Assembly: GCF_040412425.1 (NCBI RefSeq)
Contig: NC_089768.1
Coordinates: forward strand, 124,001-188,000
Origin: Macrobrachium rosenbergii
Taxonomy: Eukaryota; Arthropoda; Malacostraca; Decapoda; Palaemonidae
Reading direction: 5' to 3'
DNA: 64,000 bases
Below the pieces are notes generated by a model, which saw only the letters and a list, made by a program, of their open reading frames with translations, did no database searches and was not told the origin of the DNA. The translations under genes and the position numbers were made by a program. Below, piece by piece: positions 20,454 through 30,934 of the stretch. Numbering within the stretch: position 1 is the stretch's first letter; each line of letters begins with the position of its first letter.

Positions 20454-22877
20454 TCCGGGCGCCGGGGTAAAGAAGGTCCCTCAAACCAGCGTCGAGGACA
20501 TACGGCTTCCCCGACAGCACGTTCCTTCCGAACCCAGCCACCCAGGCGTGGAGAGACTCTAAGGCCTCCTTCTTTGAGGACTCGTCAGCCTAAAAGAGAG
20601 CAGGGGATCAGTTCTAACATATTGTAACAAAAGTCATGACCTACAATATGAGCACATATCAGACTGAAAGTAGCGTGAAGAACGAAAGTCAAGCTTACCG
20701 ACTCGTCCTGGACACCGCTGCACAGAGCGAAGCACACCTCGCAGCCGTCAGGATGCCAAACTACCAGATCGTCCATCTGGACCGCACAGCCAGCGTGGGT
20801 CCGGCACACCACATGCCCGTAGGGTTGATGGAGAGTGGCGGTGCACCCCGGCTCCTCACAACGCACAGTCTGTAAGTGTGAAAAGTACATGAACCTACCA
20901 CTCTAGAAACTTAAATTAGGCAGGCACGGGTATTTTCAAACCTAGTACCGGAGTACTCCGGCGGGAAGAAAAACCCCCGTCAGAGACGGGCCTACCCAGC
21001 AAGTAACTATAGTGGTAAGCAAGCTGCTCCCCGACCACCGGAATACTCCGGCGGAACGGTAGAGCTGAGTCAACAGGGCCCTACCACAAGGGATGCCGGG
21101 AATAAAAACGGCGGAACCCAAGGGTAGGACACCGGACCCTGTAATAACAATATGTCCAACAGCGGAGTGAGCCGCTCGGAACAAAACAAGTGTATATGCA
21201 TATATAAAATACAGGGGATGGGAACGAAACTGGTTAATTCCATATACTCCGGAGTCCGGAACCACCCCCTCCGGAGATCCCAAGCCTCAACCGCTAGAGA
21301 ACAATAGTAGGGTGAGGCTAACAAACATCGCAGGACCACAAGGGCCGGAGAAAGCGCCAGTCAACCCCAACTAAAGTATCTCGAACGGCAAAGAGAACGC
21401 GAAAAAAGGGAGAACCAATAACCCTAAGAATGTTGAAACCTGCTCGATCCTAGGATAGCAGTTAACGAGACATTGAGCCAAGCAAAAAGCCACCAGGGAC
21501 TTGCCCTGGGAGGGAGCGAATCTCTCCACCAGGAAAGGGCCCCACAACTCGGAGTGAATGCCAGCTGACGTCACCCGCACGAGAAGATGACAAAGAGCTT
21601 GACTTAGGGTAGGGAGGAGGGGGGGGTGGAAAGGGTTGGAGGGGTAAGGATGGGAGTAGGCCAGAACAGGTGAAAACAGGAGACTGGGGAAGATTATTCA
21701 CCCGCTCGACTGCAGACACACACCATGCCAAGTAAATTAATACCCGCAGTGGAAGAACATAGCCTACTCCGAATAAGGGGGTGGAAGGGATAACAACCTA
21801 AGGCCTCAACACGCTCGCCCTACACCTAGGCGTGGCCTAGGCTAGCACCCGTACCTAGGGATAGCCTAGGCTAACAGGAGGGAATAAGGGAAGGGAGGAA
21901 GGAGGAAACAACGGGGAGAGAAATTCCCGTGCTGAAAACCAACCAGAGCCGAACGAAAGGGGAGGATGCTATGGAAGCACGGAGGAGACACCCCCACAGA
22001 AAGAGCCTCTACCCCTCCATAGAAGGGGGAGGACAATGGGGTCTCACTCTACAACCCAAACAACGGCCAGTGGAAGGAACAACAACAGAAACTCTCTCTA
22101 CCTGCTGAACCCCTCCTCACACCTAACCTAACTCAGGGTAAAAGGGAGAGCGGGAGGCCAAAGGAAGCAAAATACAAGCCTAACATGACATAGGCAGGCT
22201 AGGGAAACCCACACAACTAACCAGATAAAAATAAATCACCATCACTAAGAATAATATATATACACAAAACAATAATAAAAGCTTGTGCTCGTGCAAGGCG
22301 CATAGCCTAACAGAGAGGAGCGACAGGGTAAACAAACAATAAAACTGTATCTGGTGCTCCCCCACAAACTAAATCAAAACAATAAAAGACTGATAGCACC
22401 AGCACGTCACACTATAATAATAATGTAGCTAAGTATGTCAAAGCGGAAAACATCCTCGGGAGAAACCTAAGCGGGAAAATGACGGGAACCGAATGGAGGA
22501 ACCCCGATATGCGGTTCGACAAAATTAATGCAGAGGAACACCGTAACAACCCGCCCAGGAAAACGCCACCAGGATGAATTCTAGGGGAATAATGATAAGA
22601 AATGTAAACGACAAAGAGAAGCCCCAAACAGGACAAGCTGGGTGGGCGCATCTCACGATGCGACATGGCTGACTGGGGACGCCACGGCGTCATAACAACA
22701 ACCACGAATAATATTAAGATACGGGTTGAAACAGCCAAACTTATCATAAAAAACCCCACAATAAGATGGTACTTAACTTGGTGACGGTAAACTTGCTGGA
22801 AGACATGCTGATAAGCAGGAAAAAGCCAAAACACGAGCACAAAATAAATGATTGCACAAAAATCACGTGCTAGAAAT
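20454..22877 (-). other. DIRS-1 long noncoding leader
   Basis: About 2.4 kb separates the right terminal repeat from gag. It is rich in stops on all frames. At 20940-21300 it repeats the words CCGGAGTACTCCGGCGG, CCGGAATACTCCGGCGG and ACTCCGGAGTCCGG, each a short palindrome. Near 21830-21880 it has GCCTAGGCTAGCA and GCCTAGGCTAACA. The DIRS-2 leader is longer and carries different tandem arrays. Confidence 0.6.
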
Positions 22878-23185
22878 GGAATGAGTTCAGATGGCGCTGG
22901 AGTCGCCGCTTGGTGACGCGGGTGAGCGTGGGAGCTGGTGCGGCTCCCCGCTCTTCCCGGGGTTTTGACATGGGGATGTCTATCGAGTGTGGCTCTGTGG
23001 TTGTGATTCTTTCACTCACCCTTGGTTATACCGACGTCTTCAATATAGAAGATGCTCGATCTGGGGGTAGTAACTCCAGCATTCCTGAAAGCTTTTTTCT
23101 CTGGTATATTTAGCAATTTTTATACCTAGAAATTCATGTTAGTATGGAATTTCACCGGGTGACACGGGGCCGAGCTCAGAAATAG
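22878..23185. repeat. DIRS-1 right inverted terminal repeat
   Basis: It runs from GGAATGAGTTCAGATGGCGC to GGCCGAGCTCAGAAATAG and mirrors 14846-15150 with few mismatches. It lacks the 22-base extension present at the left end. LINE-B1 resumes immediately after it. Confidence 0.9.
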
Positions 23186-23922
23186 AAGATTTCATGGATT
23201 CAAACGACATACGCTGTATAAATGATGACGAAAGTAGCACATATTTTTCAAAAACACATGGAACATTTTCCTCAGTAGACCTAACTCTATGTACAACAAG
23301 TATAGTTGACAGATTAGATTGGAATACAGTTGATGACTTACACACCAGTGATCATTTCCCAATGTTAATTTCCATATTACAAAATAATCCTGTATAACAT
23401 GTCCCTCACTATAACATTTATAAAGCAGATTGGGAGCGATTTGAAAAGCACACTAGAAATATCCCACCATTTGAATATTTGAAAGACCATAATGAAACTA
23501 ATAAATTTCTTGTTGATTTCATGAAAAATGCTGCTGATAAAGCAATACCAAACTCAAAACTCCATCCAACAAAATAGAAAGTTCCATGGTGGTCCAATAA
23601 GCTAACAGAATTAATAAATATAAAACACTTAATATGGAGAAGATTAGATAATTTGAATAGAAAGTTCTGTAAAATAAATAAAACATTACCAATATTAGAA
23701 GGATCTTTACAAAAAATGACTGTAGTATTACTAGAACTTGATACATTAAAACCTCTATACAACAAAATATCTGCAAAATTTAAAAAGGAAGTAATTTAAG
23801 GAAGAATCATTTCATGGAGGAAATATGTACCATCTCTCTCTATTAATTCTCCCATACAAAAAATATGGGAAAAATCCAGGAAAATAAATGGTACCCATGT
23901 TAAACTACCTAGACATGTCATA
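23186..23922 (+). pseudogene. LINE-B1 endonuclease C-terminal part and linker
   Basis: After DIRS-1 the frame reads MDSNDIRCINDD, KTHGTFSSVDLTLC and TSDHFPMLIS, which are the distal APE endonuclease motifs. A linker region follows up to the TTAA element. The preceding endonuclease half sits at 14355-14823 (IIIGDFNSN near 14750). The linker matches LINE-B3 from 51089 onward. Stops at 23396 and elsewhere break the frame. Confidence 0.8.
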
Positions 23923-23926
23923 TTAA

Positions 23927-26119
23927 CCCTTAAACGCCTACTGGACGTATCATACATCGACTAAAATTGTCTGTTGGGTGCCAAGTGGACATACGGTACG
24001 TCGACTACAAAAAATTTCAACCTTCGGTCAACTTTGACTCGACTGAAATGGTCGAAAAACGCAATTGTAAGCTAAAACTCTTACATTCTAGTAATATTCA
24101 ATCATTTACCTTCATTTTGCAACAAATTGGAAGTCTCTAGCACAATATTTCGATTTATGGTGAATTTTTGAAAAAACTTTTTTCATACATCCAGTAACTA
24201 ACTCGGCCGAAAATTTCATAAATTCTTTCGTCATTTTGTCATAATTTTTGCACTGCTTTATATTAGCCGTTACGTAAAGTTTTATATATGAAAATGTGCG
24301 CAATTTCATGTAAAATACAACAAAATACAACCCATGGTTGTAGCTTTTATCAGTTTGGAAATATTTTCATATAAATCTCAATAACTGCCAAAATTTCAAC
24401 CTTCGGTCAACTTTGACTCGACCGAAATGGTAAAAAAAACGCAATTGTAAGCTAAAACTCTTACATTCTAGTAATATTCAATCATTTACCTTCATTTTGC
24501 AACAAATTGGAAGTCTCTAGCACAATATTTCGATTTATGATGAATTTTTGAAAAAACTTTTTCCTTACGTCCCGCGCCAGAAATTCTTTCATCACGTTGT
24601 CGTAATGTTTGCACCGTTTTATATTAGTCGTTACATAAACTTTTATATATGGAAATGTGCACAATTTCATGTGGAATACAACAGAAAATAACTCATGGTT
24701 GTAGCTTTTATCAGTTTTTTAATATTTTCATATAAATCACGATAACTGCCAAAATTTCAACCTTCGGTCAACTTTAACTCAACCAAAATGGTAAAAAAAT
24801 GCAATTATAAGCTAAAACTCTTACATTCTAGTAATATTCAATCATGTACCTTCATTTTGCAACAAACTGGAAGTCTCTAGCACAATATTTCGATTTATGG
24901 TGAATTTCTGAAAAAAACTTTTTCCTTACGTCTGCACGCCGTAACTCGGCCGAACATCTCAGAAATTCTTTAAATCACGTTGTCGTAATGTTTGCATCGT
25001 TTTACATTAGTCGTTACATAAACTTTTATATATGAAAATGTGCGCAATTTCATGTAGAATACAACAGAAAATAATTCATGGTTGTAGCTTTTATCAGTTT
25101 TGAAATATTTTCACATAAATCACGATAACTGCCAAAATTTCAACCTTCGGTCAACTTTAACTCGACCGAAATGGTTGAAAAACGTAATTGTAAGCTAAAA
25201 CTCTTACATTCTAGTAATATTCAATCATTTACCTTTATTTTGCAATAAATTGGAAGTCTCTAGCACAATATTTCGATTTATGGTGAATTTTTGAAAAAAA
25301 CATTTTCCTTATGTCTGCGCGGTAACTCAGCCGAACATCTCGAAAATTCTTTCGTCACGTTGTCGTAATGTTTGCACCGTTTTATTAGTCATTACATAAA
25401 CTTTTATATATGAAATGTGCACAATTTCATGTAGAATACAACAGAAAATAACTCATGGTTGTAGCTTTTATCAGTTTTGAAATATTTTCATATAAATTAC
25501 GATAAATAGAAAAAATTCGACCTTCGGTCAACTTTAACTCGACCGAAATGGTCGAAAACTGCAATTATAAGCTAAAACACTTACAGTCTAGTAATATTCA
25601 ATCAATTAGCTTCATTTTTCAACAAACGGGAAGTCTCTAGCACAATATTTCGATTTATGGTGAATTTTTGAAAAAAACACTTTTTTACGTCTGCGCGTTA
25701 CGAATTCATGCATCATATTGTGATAATATTTTCTCTGTGTTGCTTTGATCGTTTTACAATTTGTTATATACCAAAATCATAGCAATTTAGTGTACAATAC
25801 AAAGAAAAAAAATAATCCGTTAGCTTTAACCGTTTTGCTCACAGAGCGATTTGTATAAAATTATATATGAAAATTTTTTTTTGTGCTGTCATATATTTCA
25901 ATATTTATATATGATAATGATATTTTTTTTAATTTCTGATGGTTACATACTAAACTTCAGGCAATGACAAAAAAAGGAGCCAAAAATGAACTCTTAATCT
26001 TAAAAACTAAGCGTGCTGTGATTTTTTGAAAAAAATTTTTTTTCAGCTTCGGCGCTAACTCCCGAACGCCGCCGGCATGCGGGAGACATTTTTGTAAATA
26101 GAGGCTCGGCGTTTAAGGG
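23927..26119. mobile_element. TTAA element 1: piggyBac-like non-autonomous transposon with internal satellite
   Basis: The element is 2193 bp, flanked by TTAA on both sides (23923-23926 and 26120-26123), with inverted ends CCCTTAAACGCC and GGCGTTTAAGGG. TTAA duplication plus CCC ends is the piggyBac signature. It has no transposase. The related LINE-B3 sequence at 51476-51500 shows the pre-insertion site, so the boundaries are firm. Most of the interior is five imperfect copies of a ~360-385 bp unit. Confidence 0.85.
24011..25890. repeat. ~370 bp tandem array inside TTAA element 1
   Basis: Units start near 24011, 24390, 24750, 25134 and 25511. Each opens with AAATTTCAACCTTCGGTCAA, continues through TAAGCTAAAACTCTTACATT and CTCTAGCACAATATTTCGAT, and closes with TTGTAGCTTTTATCAGTTTT. 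The inverted pair TTCGGTC..GACCGAA near each unit start can form a hairpin. The last unit is diverged. Confidence 0.88.
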
Positions 26120-26123
26120 TTAA

Positions 26124-28374
26124 AAGATGGGAAAAGAATACTGGACCCAAAAGAAATAAGTAATATATAATACAAGAAAACTTAGCAAATGTAAGTAGTG
26201 ATAAAAACTTAGAGGAACACTTCTGCACGAAGGTAAAAATGTAGAATCAATAACAGTAAATTTAGAACCAGTAGAAGATATATAATAGAAAAACTAATAT
26301 GGAAGAGTTTGAACATGCTCTCTCGAACAGCAATAAATCTGCTCCTGGAGGTAACAATATTTGTTTTGATATGACCTGCCACTTAGCACCTTTGGCAAAG
26401 TCATATTCACTATAGTTTTGTGGTCATTTATGGCTTAAAAATTTATTTCCAGTGGAATGGCATAAACCTATTGTAATTCCTATCCCCAAACCTGGAAAGG
26501 ATCCCAGTAATGTAAATAATTACAGACCAATTTCTTTAGCAAGCTGCTTATGCAAATTGTGAGAGAAAATGGTAAATGCTCGGCTAACATGGCACATTCG
26601 AGAAAATAAAATTTTAATTCCCACTCAGTTTGGGTCACAGTGTAACAGATCTACATTGGATTCTCTCTGTAACTTAGAAGACCATATACGTAGAGGTTTT
26701 GAATGAAAACAAAACGCTGTAGCTGTCTTTTTTGACCTTGAAAGAGCATATGATACTACATGGAGGTATGCTGTATTAAAAACTTTACAAAATAACAACA
26801 TCTGTGGAACAGATGTTATTTTGTAACACCATAAAACTGCAGTTTTATGGTGAGAATTGATGATGCTCTGTCCAGAAAATATCCACTTGAAAATGGTGTT
26901 CCACAAAGATGCATCCTTAGTGGCACACTGTTTTCTTTAGCAATTAATGATATGGGTAATGATCTACCTTTTGAAATTAAAAGTAACTTGTATATGAATG
27001 ATTTTGTTATGTATTATTCAGCATCTCAAATAAAACATGCAGAACAAATCATTAATAAAAGCATAATAAAAATGGATGAATGGACCTCATCTGTAGGCTT
27101 TAAATTTTCCATAGATAAATCTCAAGCAATCATGTTTTATGAAAATAAAAAGTGGAAAAAAGGTGAAGAAATAGATTTAAAAATCAGAAACCATAGTATA
27201 TAACCAATTGGCCAGACAGCAAGATTTTTGGGATTAGTATTCGATACTCACTTGAACTGGAAAGCCCACGTGAAATCAAAATGTAAAAGGGCATTAAACT
27301 TCATTTAAAAACTATCAAACACTACTTGGAGAGCTGATAGACATACCCCTACTGTTCTTTATAAAGCAACATTGCTGTCTATCATTGATTATGGAAGCGA
27401 AGTATATGGCTCAGCATCAGACACAGCCCTGAAAATGTTAGACCCTCTTCGCAATAAAGACCTTAGAATGTGCTCAAGAGCCTTTAAATCATTACCAAAA
27501 TCTTTACATGTTGAATGTGGTGAACTACCATTGTCTTTCCTTAGAGACCTAGTAACAATGAAAAATGCTCTAAGAATTCAGAGAAGTGATTCTCCAACAA
27601 AAAAATGATTTGAATTAAGAGATATATTTATAAATAACTGTCTTCCACCTTTCCCAGGTAGAGCTAGAAGACTATTTGAGTCACTGGATATAATTATACA
27701 AGTGCGTTTAATAGTAAAATTACCTCCTCCTTGAACAATGAATAAAATGAGAATGTGTACACACCTGAAATATTTATCAAAAAGTTAATCATATACACCA
27801 GAACTCTATAGTCAACGTGCAGTAGAGCATATAAGCCGAAAAGGTCCACATTATGCAATATATACAGATGGATCCTAATAATGCTTCAGTATTCACGGCG
27901 GAATGGTGGGCAATTGCATCGGCTATAAAAATAATTAAACGTCAGTCAATAATTTTGGGATTTTTAGTGACTTGAGAAGTGCTATAGAAGCTATTCAGAG
28001 TTATAAAAAAAAAAAAAACCATGTACAGCAAATTAAATTAGGAAACAACCCACATGACAAGATCAAGTGTGAATATTCCTGTTACTGATTATGTAACACA
28101 CATAATGGTGGGTATCATAAGTAAATGGCAATATATATGGAATGAAGAACATGAAAATATTAAACTAAACCAAATAAAACCTAATGTTAAAAAATGGAGT
28201 TCATCATATAAGAGAGAGAGACATGCACAAGTAATTCTGACACTTCTCAGAATAGGCCATACTCGTTTGACACACGAACACCGAAAGAGTAGTCCACATG
28301 GCCCGGCTCCCAAGTGCTCAGAGACCAAGGTGATGATAACAGTCGAACATGTATTATGTGTGTCCAAAGTATGA
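26124..28374 (+). pseudogene. LINE-B1 reverse transcriptase to C-terminus
   Basis: The RT region starts near 26300 (SNSNKSAPGG-like, PKPGKDPSNVNNYRP) and continues through QFGSQCNR, FFDLERAYDTTW and a PQRCILSGTLF version of the PQGSVLSGTLF motif. The active-site segment reads YMNDFVMYYSA, with Asn in place of the first catalytic Asp. The thumb region contains FLGLVFDTHLNWK. RNase H is reduced to YTDGS near 27865 and scattered pieces (RSAIEAIQSY). The C-terminal frame 28054-28374 ends TVEHVLC. Several stops interrupt it. A perfect inverted repeat around 26795-26850 (AACATCTGTGGAACAGATGTT and CATAAAACTGCAGTTTTATG) replaces part of the RT between the AYDTTW and PQ..LSG motifs. Confidence 0.82.
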
Positions 28375-28995
28375 CCAACAGCAACTATCAACCTTTGGAA
28401 ATGAATCAGTGAGTGAAATTTTGTCAGAATCTTTTACATTTTCAGTCGTTCCAATTTTGATATTCATAAGGAACTGTGGTTTAATTAATAAAATATAAAA
28501 AGAAGTAAGTAATAAAATCACGAAAACCCTTATAGCATTTGTCGAATTTAAACAAAAAAATTTTAAATATTACTTATTCTGAATTTTAATATACCTTTTT
28601 GGTGTATATATATGGAAGCATGAGTAAACGTGTATTGTATGTATGTTCCAGTATGAGAGCATGTGCCTATGTGTAGTTTTTAATTTCATTTTAATTCGTT
28701 CATCATCATACTGAATGACCTATTGGGTTCCAGTGTTTGGCCTCAGGCCTAGACCTGGTATTTTATTCTAATCCTTCGGGCCAGCCCTGCGAGAGCCGAA
28801 AGTCATCTCAGTGGTTTGGTTGAACTGCTTTAATAATAATGTCCTAAATGATGACCTTTCTAAACTGTACTGTGAGTGTTAGGCCTGGGCTAGCCTAGGT
28901 CTATAGTTTACCCATAGCCTACACATTTTTATAACCATGGTAGGCTGTGGGTAAACACAGGTAGGCTTTATGCCTACTTAATTGTGTCAACCCAC

Positions 28996-29850
28996 CTGAT
29001 CCCAACCCCTTGACGAGGTGGGGGGCTCAGGGATCCACTGCAGGGGGAGTATGCTCTTTTACGCCTACTCTCTCTGCTGTGGAGTCAACCAAACATTGGG
29101 ACCTGTAAATTTCACACCTCTTCCTATTAATTGTCCCCTTCCCTTCTTCCTCTTTCATTGACAACTTTGGCATGTCATTGGATTATGGAATTCATTGCTC
29201 TTTTAACTTGGTGAAGGGTGGAGTTGGACGGCAAGTAATTCTGACAATCCACTCATAAAACTTCAGTAGAGTACCCGACGTGTTCGAGCGAGGGGAAATA
29301 TTTTTGTTAAATTGTGCCCTCAGTGCTGGGTCCGATCTCGACAGACTGACGGCCCTTAAGGCACTGTGGGTATGGTAGTGAATGTCCAAAATATAACCTG
29401 CAGCGATTATCAAAATTTGGAAGTATATCAGTGAAGGAAATTTTGTCAGAATCTTCTACATTTTCAGTAATACCAATTTTAATGTTCATGAGGAGCTGTG
29501 ATTTAATTAATAAAATATAAAAATAAGTAAATGATAAAAATACAAATCCCCTTTAGGGGGTCTAATGAATTTTAAAACAACTAAGTTTTAAAATGTTGCT
29601 TAACTTATTCTGAATTTTAATATGCCTTTTTAGTGAGTGTATATGGAAACGTAGTAATAAATGGATTTGTTGTGTGAGTGTGTTCCAGTATGAGAGCGTA
29701 TGCCTTTGTGCAGTTTTTAATTTCATTTTCATTTCTTCATCATCATAGCAAATGACCTATATGGTCCCAGTGCTTAGGCCTCTGGCCTAGAACTTTGGCT
29801 CAGCCCTATGAGAGCTGATAGTCAGACCACTGTCTGGTTAAACTGTTTTG
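28996..29850 (+). mobile_element. LINE hybrid: LINE-A leader fused to LINE-B 3' end
   Basis: A type 2 leader (CTGATCCCAACCCCTTGACG, 28996 to about 29385) is joined directly to the last ~440 bases of LINE-B (from GAATGTCCAAAATATAACC to CTGTCTGGTTAAACTG). There is no ORF1, endonuclease or RT. This is either an internally deleted element or a non-autonomous derivative that keeps both ends needed for transcription and retrotransposition. Confidence 0.6.
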
Positions 29851-30779
29851 ATATTATAATAATTAGAATCATATAACTGAATTATGTGACTGATCCTTAG
29901 TATGTGCTGTAGAGTGGACAGCATTAGTTCAGGCATAGGAACTCATTTTAGATAATAAGAGAAAAGGCTTTGTCATATAACAATTAAAGAACATTAGATT
30001 TTCTTGAAGTTTTTCATAGTTTCCACCTTTTAGTGAAAAAGCTTAAGAGTGGCTCTTTCATGTTTGTTTTCAAAAACTGTTCGTTTCTGCTAGGTCCACA
30101 TGTTAGTGGGAATTCGTGGTAATGACAGATGGACAGGGAAGCACAAAAAGCCACTTATGATGATATGTATTAAGAAGTGCCTTCCACTCTACAAATTTCA
30201 ATATCGAACCAATGGTGTTAGCTTTTTTAAGTTGATTAAGGATTGGGCATGCAATCCTCACACACAGTTTAAAAGTAGTATAGGTGAAAGTGTGCATTTC
30301 ACCTGAAGTGACTAGTCCAGACTTTGGGTGAAGAATTTTGTCTTGAACCCCTTACAGCCTTTTTAAAAGAAACGGGTAATTTTGAATGACATCTGAATAT
30401 CTTATTTTTTTGATGTGTGAATGGCATTCATAATGTTTATCAGCAGCGTGTGTTTTAATAACTTATTTTTGAATAAGAATTCAATCATGTTAATTATTAT
30501 GACTTTGCCAATGGCCTTCTAAGCCCTAATGCAGAGCCTTATGACCCAAATTTCATACATTTATTCATTCATTCAGAATATTTAAAAACATTATTAGAAC
30601 ACAAAAATGTCAAAATGAATATCTCTCAGAACTCATTTTGAATTAAAGATGGATTGAGTCATGGCTGCTAAAAGTGGTGCTTTGAATGTATATACAATAT
30701 TGTCCATCATTTCTAGTCAAATTTTGCTTGTGTGTTTTTAAATTAGATCATTTTGTGTGACCTTGGCTTTCTCTAACAG
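29851..30779 (+). other. End of MTG1 intron 1, nothing recognised
   Basis: This AT-rich sequence has short open frames only; the one at 30100-30306 has no recognisable motif. It ends with the acceptor GGCTTTCTCTAACAG whose AG lies at 30778-30779. Confidence 0.6.
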
Positions 30780-30934
30780 GTTTGTGAAAATCCTGAAGTG
30801 TTCTTGCTGGACACCCCGGGTATATTGCTGCCAAAAATTCCAGACGTGGAGACCGGGCTTAAGCTGGCAGTTGCCGCAACAGTTAAAGATCATATTGTTG
30901 GAGAAACAAGTATTGCAGATTACCTTTTGTTTAT
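30780..30934 (+). CDS. MTG1: MTG1 coding exon 2 (G3 box)
   Basis: The exon starts in phase 0 with GTT (Val) and encodes VCENPEVFLLDTPGILLPKI, then PDVETGLKLAVAATVKD and GETSIADYLLF. DTPG (residues 201-204 of the joined protein) is the G3 box that binds the gamma-phosphate side of GTP. ETGLKLA and ADYLL are characteristic of the RbgA/MTG1 family linker into the C-terminal domain. The exon is 155 bases, ends with two bases (AT) of a split codon, and is followed by the strong donor GTAAGT at 30935. It continues the exon 1 residue count with no gap relative to the family, which supports an intron of 24,252 bases between them. Confidence 0.95.

Larger units (their letters stand above)
14824..23185 (-). 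mobile_element. DIRS-1: DIRS-like tyrosine recombinase retrotransposon
   Basis: This 8.4 kb element lies on the minus strand, nested in LINE-B1. It has long inverted terminal repeats (14846-15150 and 22878-23185), a 22-base left extension GGGATTTTGACAAAGGAAAA, and an internal complementary region at 15204-15307. Gene order from 23185 leftwards is long leader, gag-like ORF, RT-RNase H, tyrosine recombinase, internal complementary region, terminal repeat. That is the diagnostic DIRS layout: it lacks integrase and protease, and the termini are rebuilt through a circular intermediate. No target duplication is visible, as expected for recombinase integration. Each ORF carries only a few frame breaks, so the copy is fairly young. 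Confidence 0.92.
14355..28840 (+). mobile_element. LINE-B1, 5'-truncated, split by DIRS-1 and a TTAA element
   Basis: Three segments make one element: 14355-14823 (endonuclease N-terminal part), 23186-23926 (rest of endonuclease and linker) and 26124-28840 (RT, RNase H remnants, C-terminus, 3'UTR). Sequence on each side of each insertion is continuous when compared with LINE-B2 and LINE-B3. No ORF1 precedes it; it begins where LINE-A's tail ends. The 3' end carries GACCTATTGGGTTCCAGTG, CCTAGACCTGG and a TAATAATAAT end. Confidence 0.8.

Noticed and set aside
23927..26119. CRISPR-like or centromeric satellite array
   Set aside because: Repeat units are ~370 bp with no unique spacers, and the array is bounded by transposon ends with TTAA duplications.
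30100..30306. Possible small host exon or gene before MTG1 exon 2
   Set aside because: The frame is short, lacks family motifs and is not needed to join the flanking MTG1 exons.
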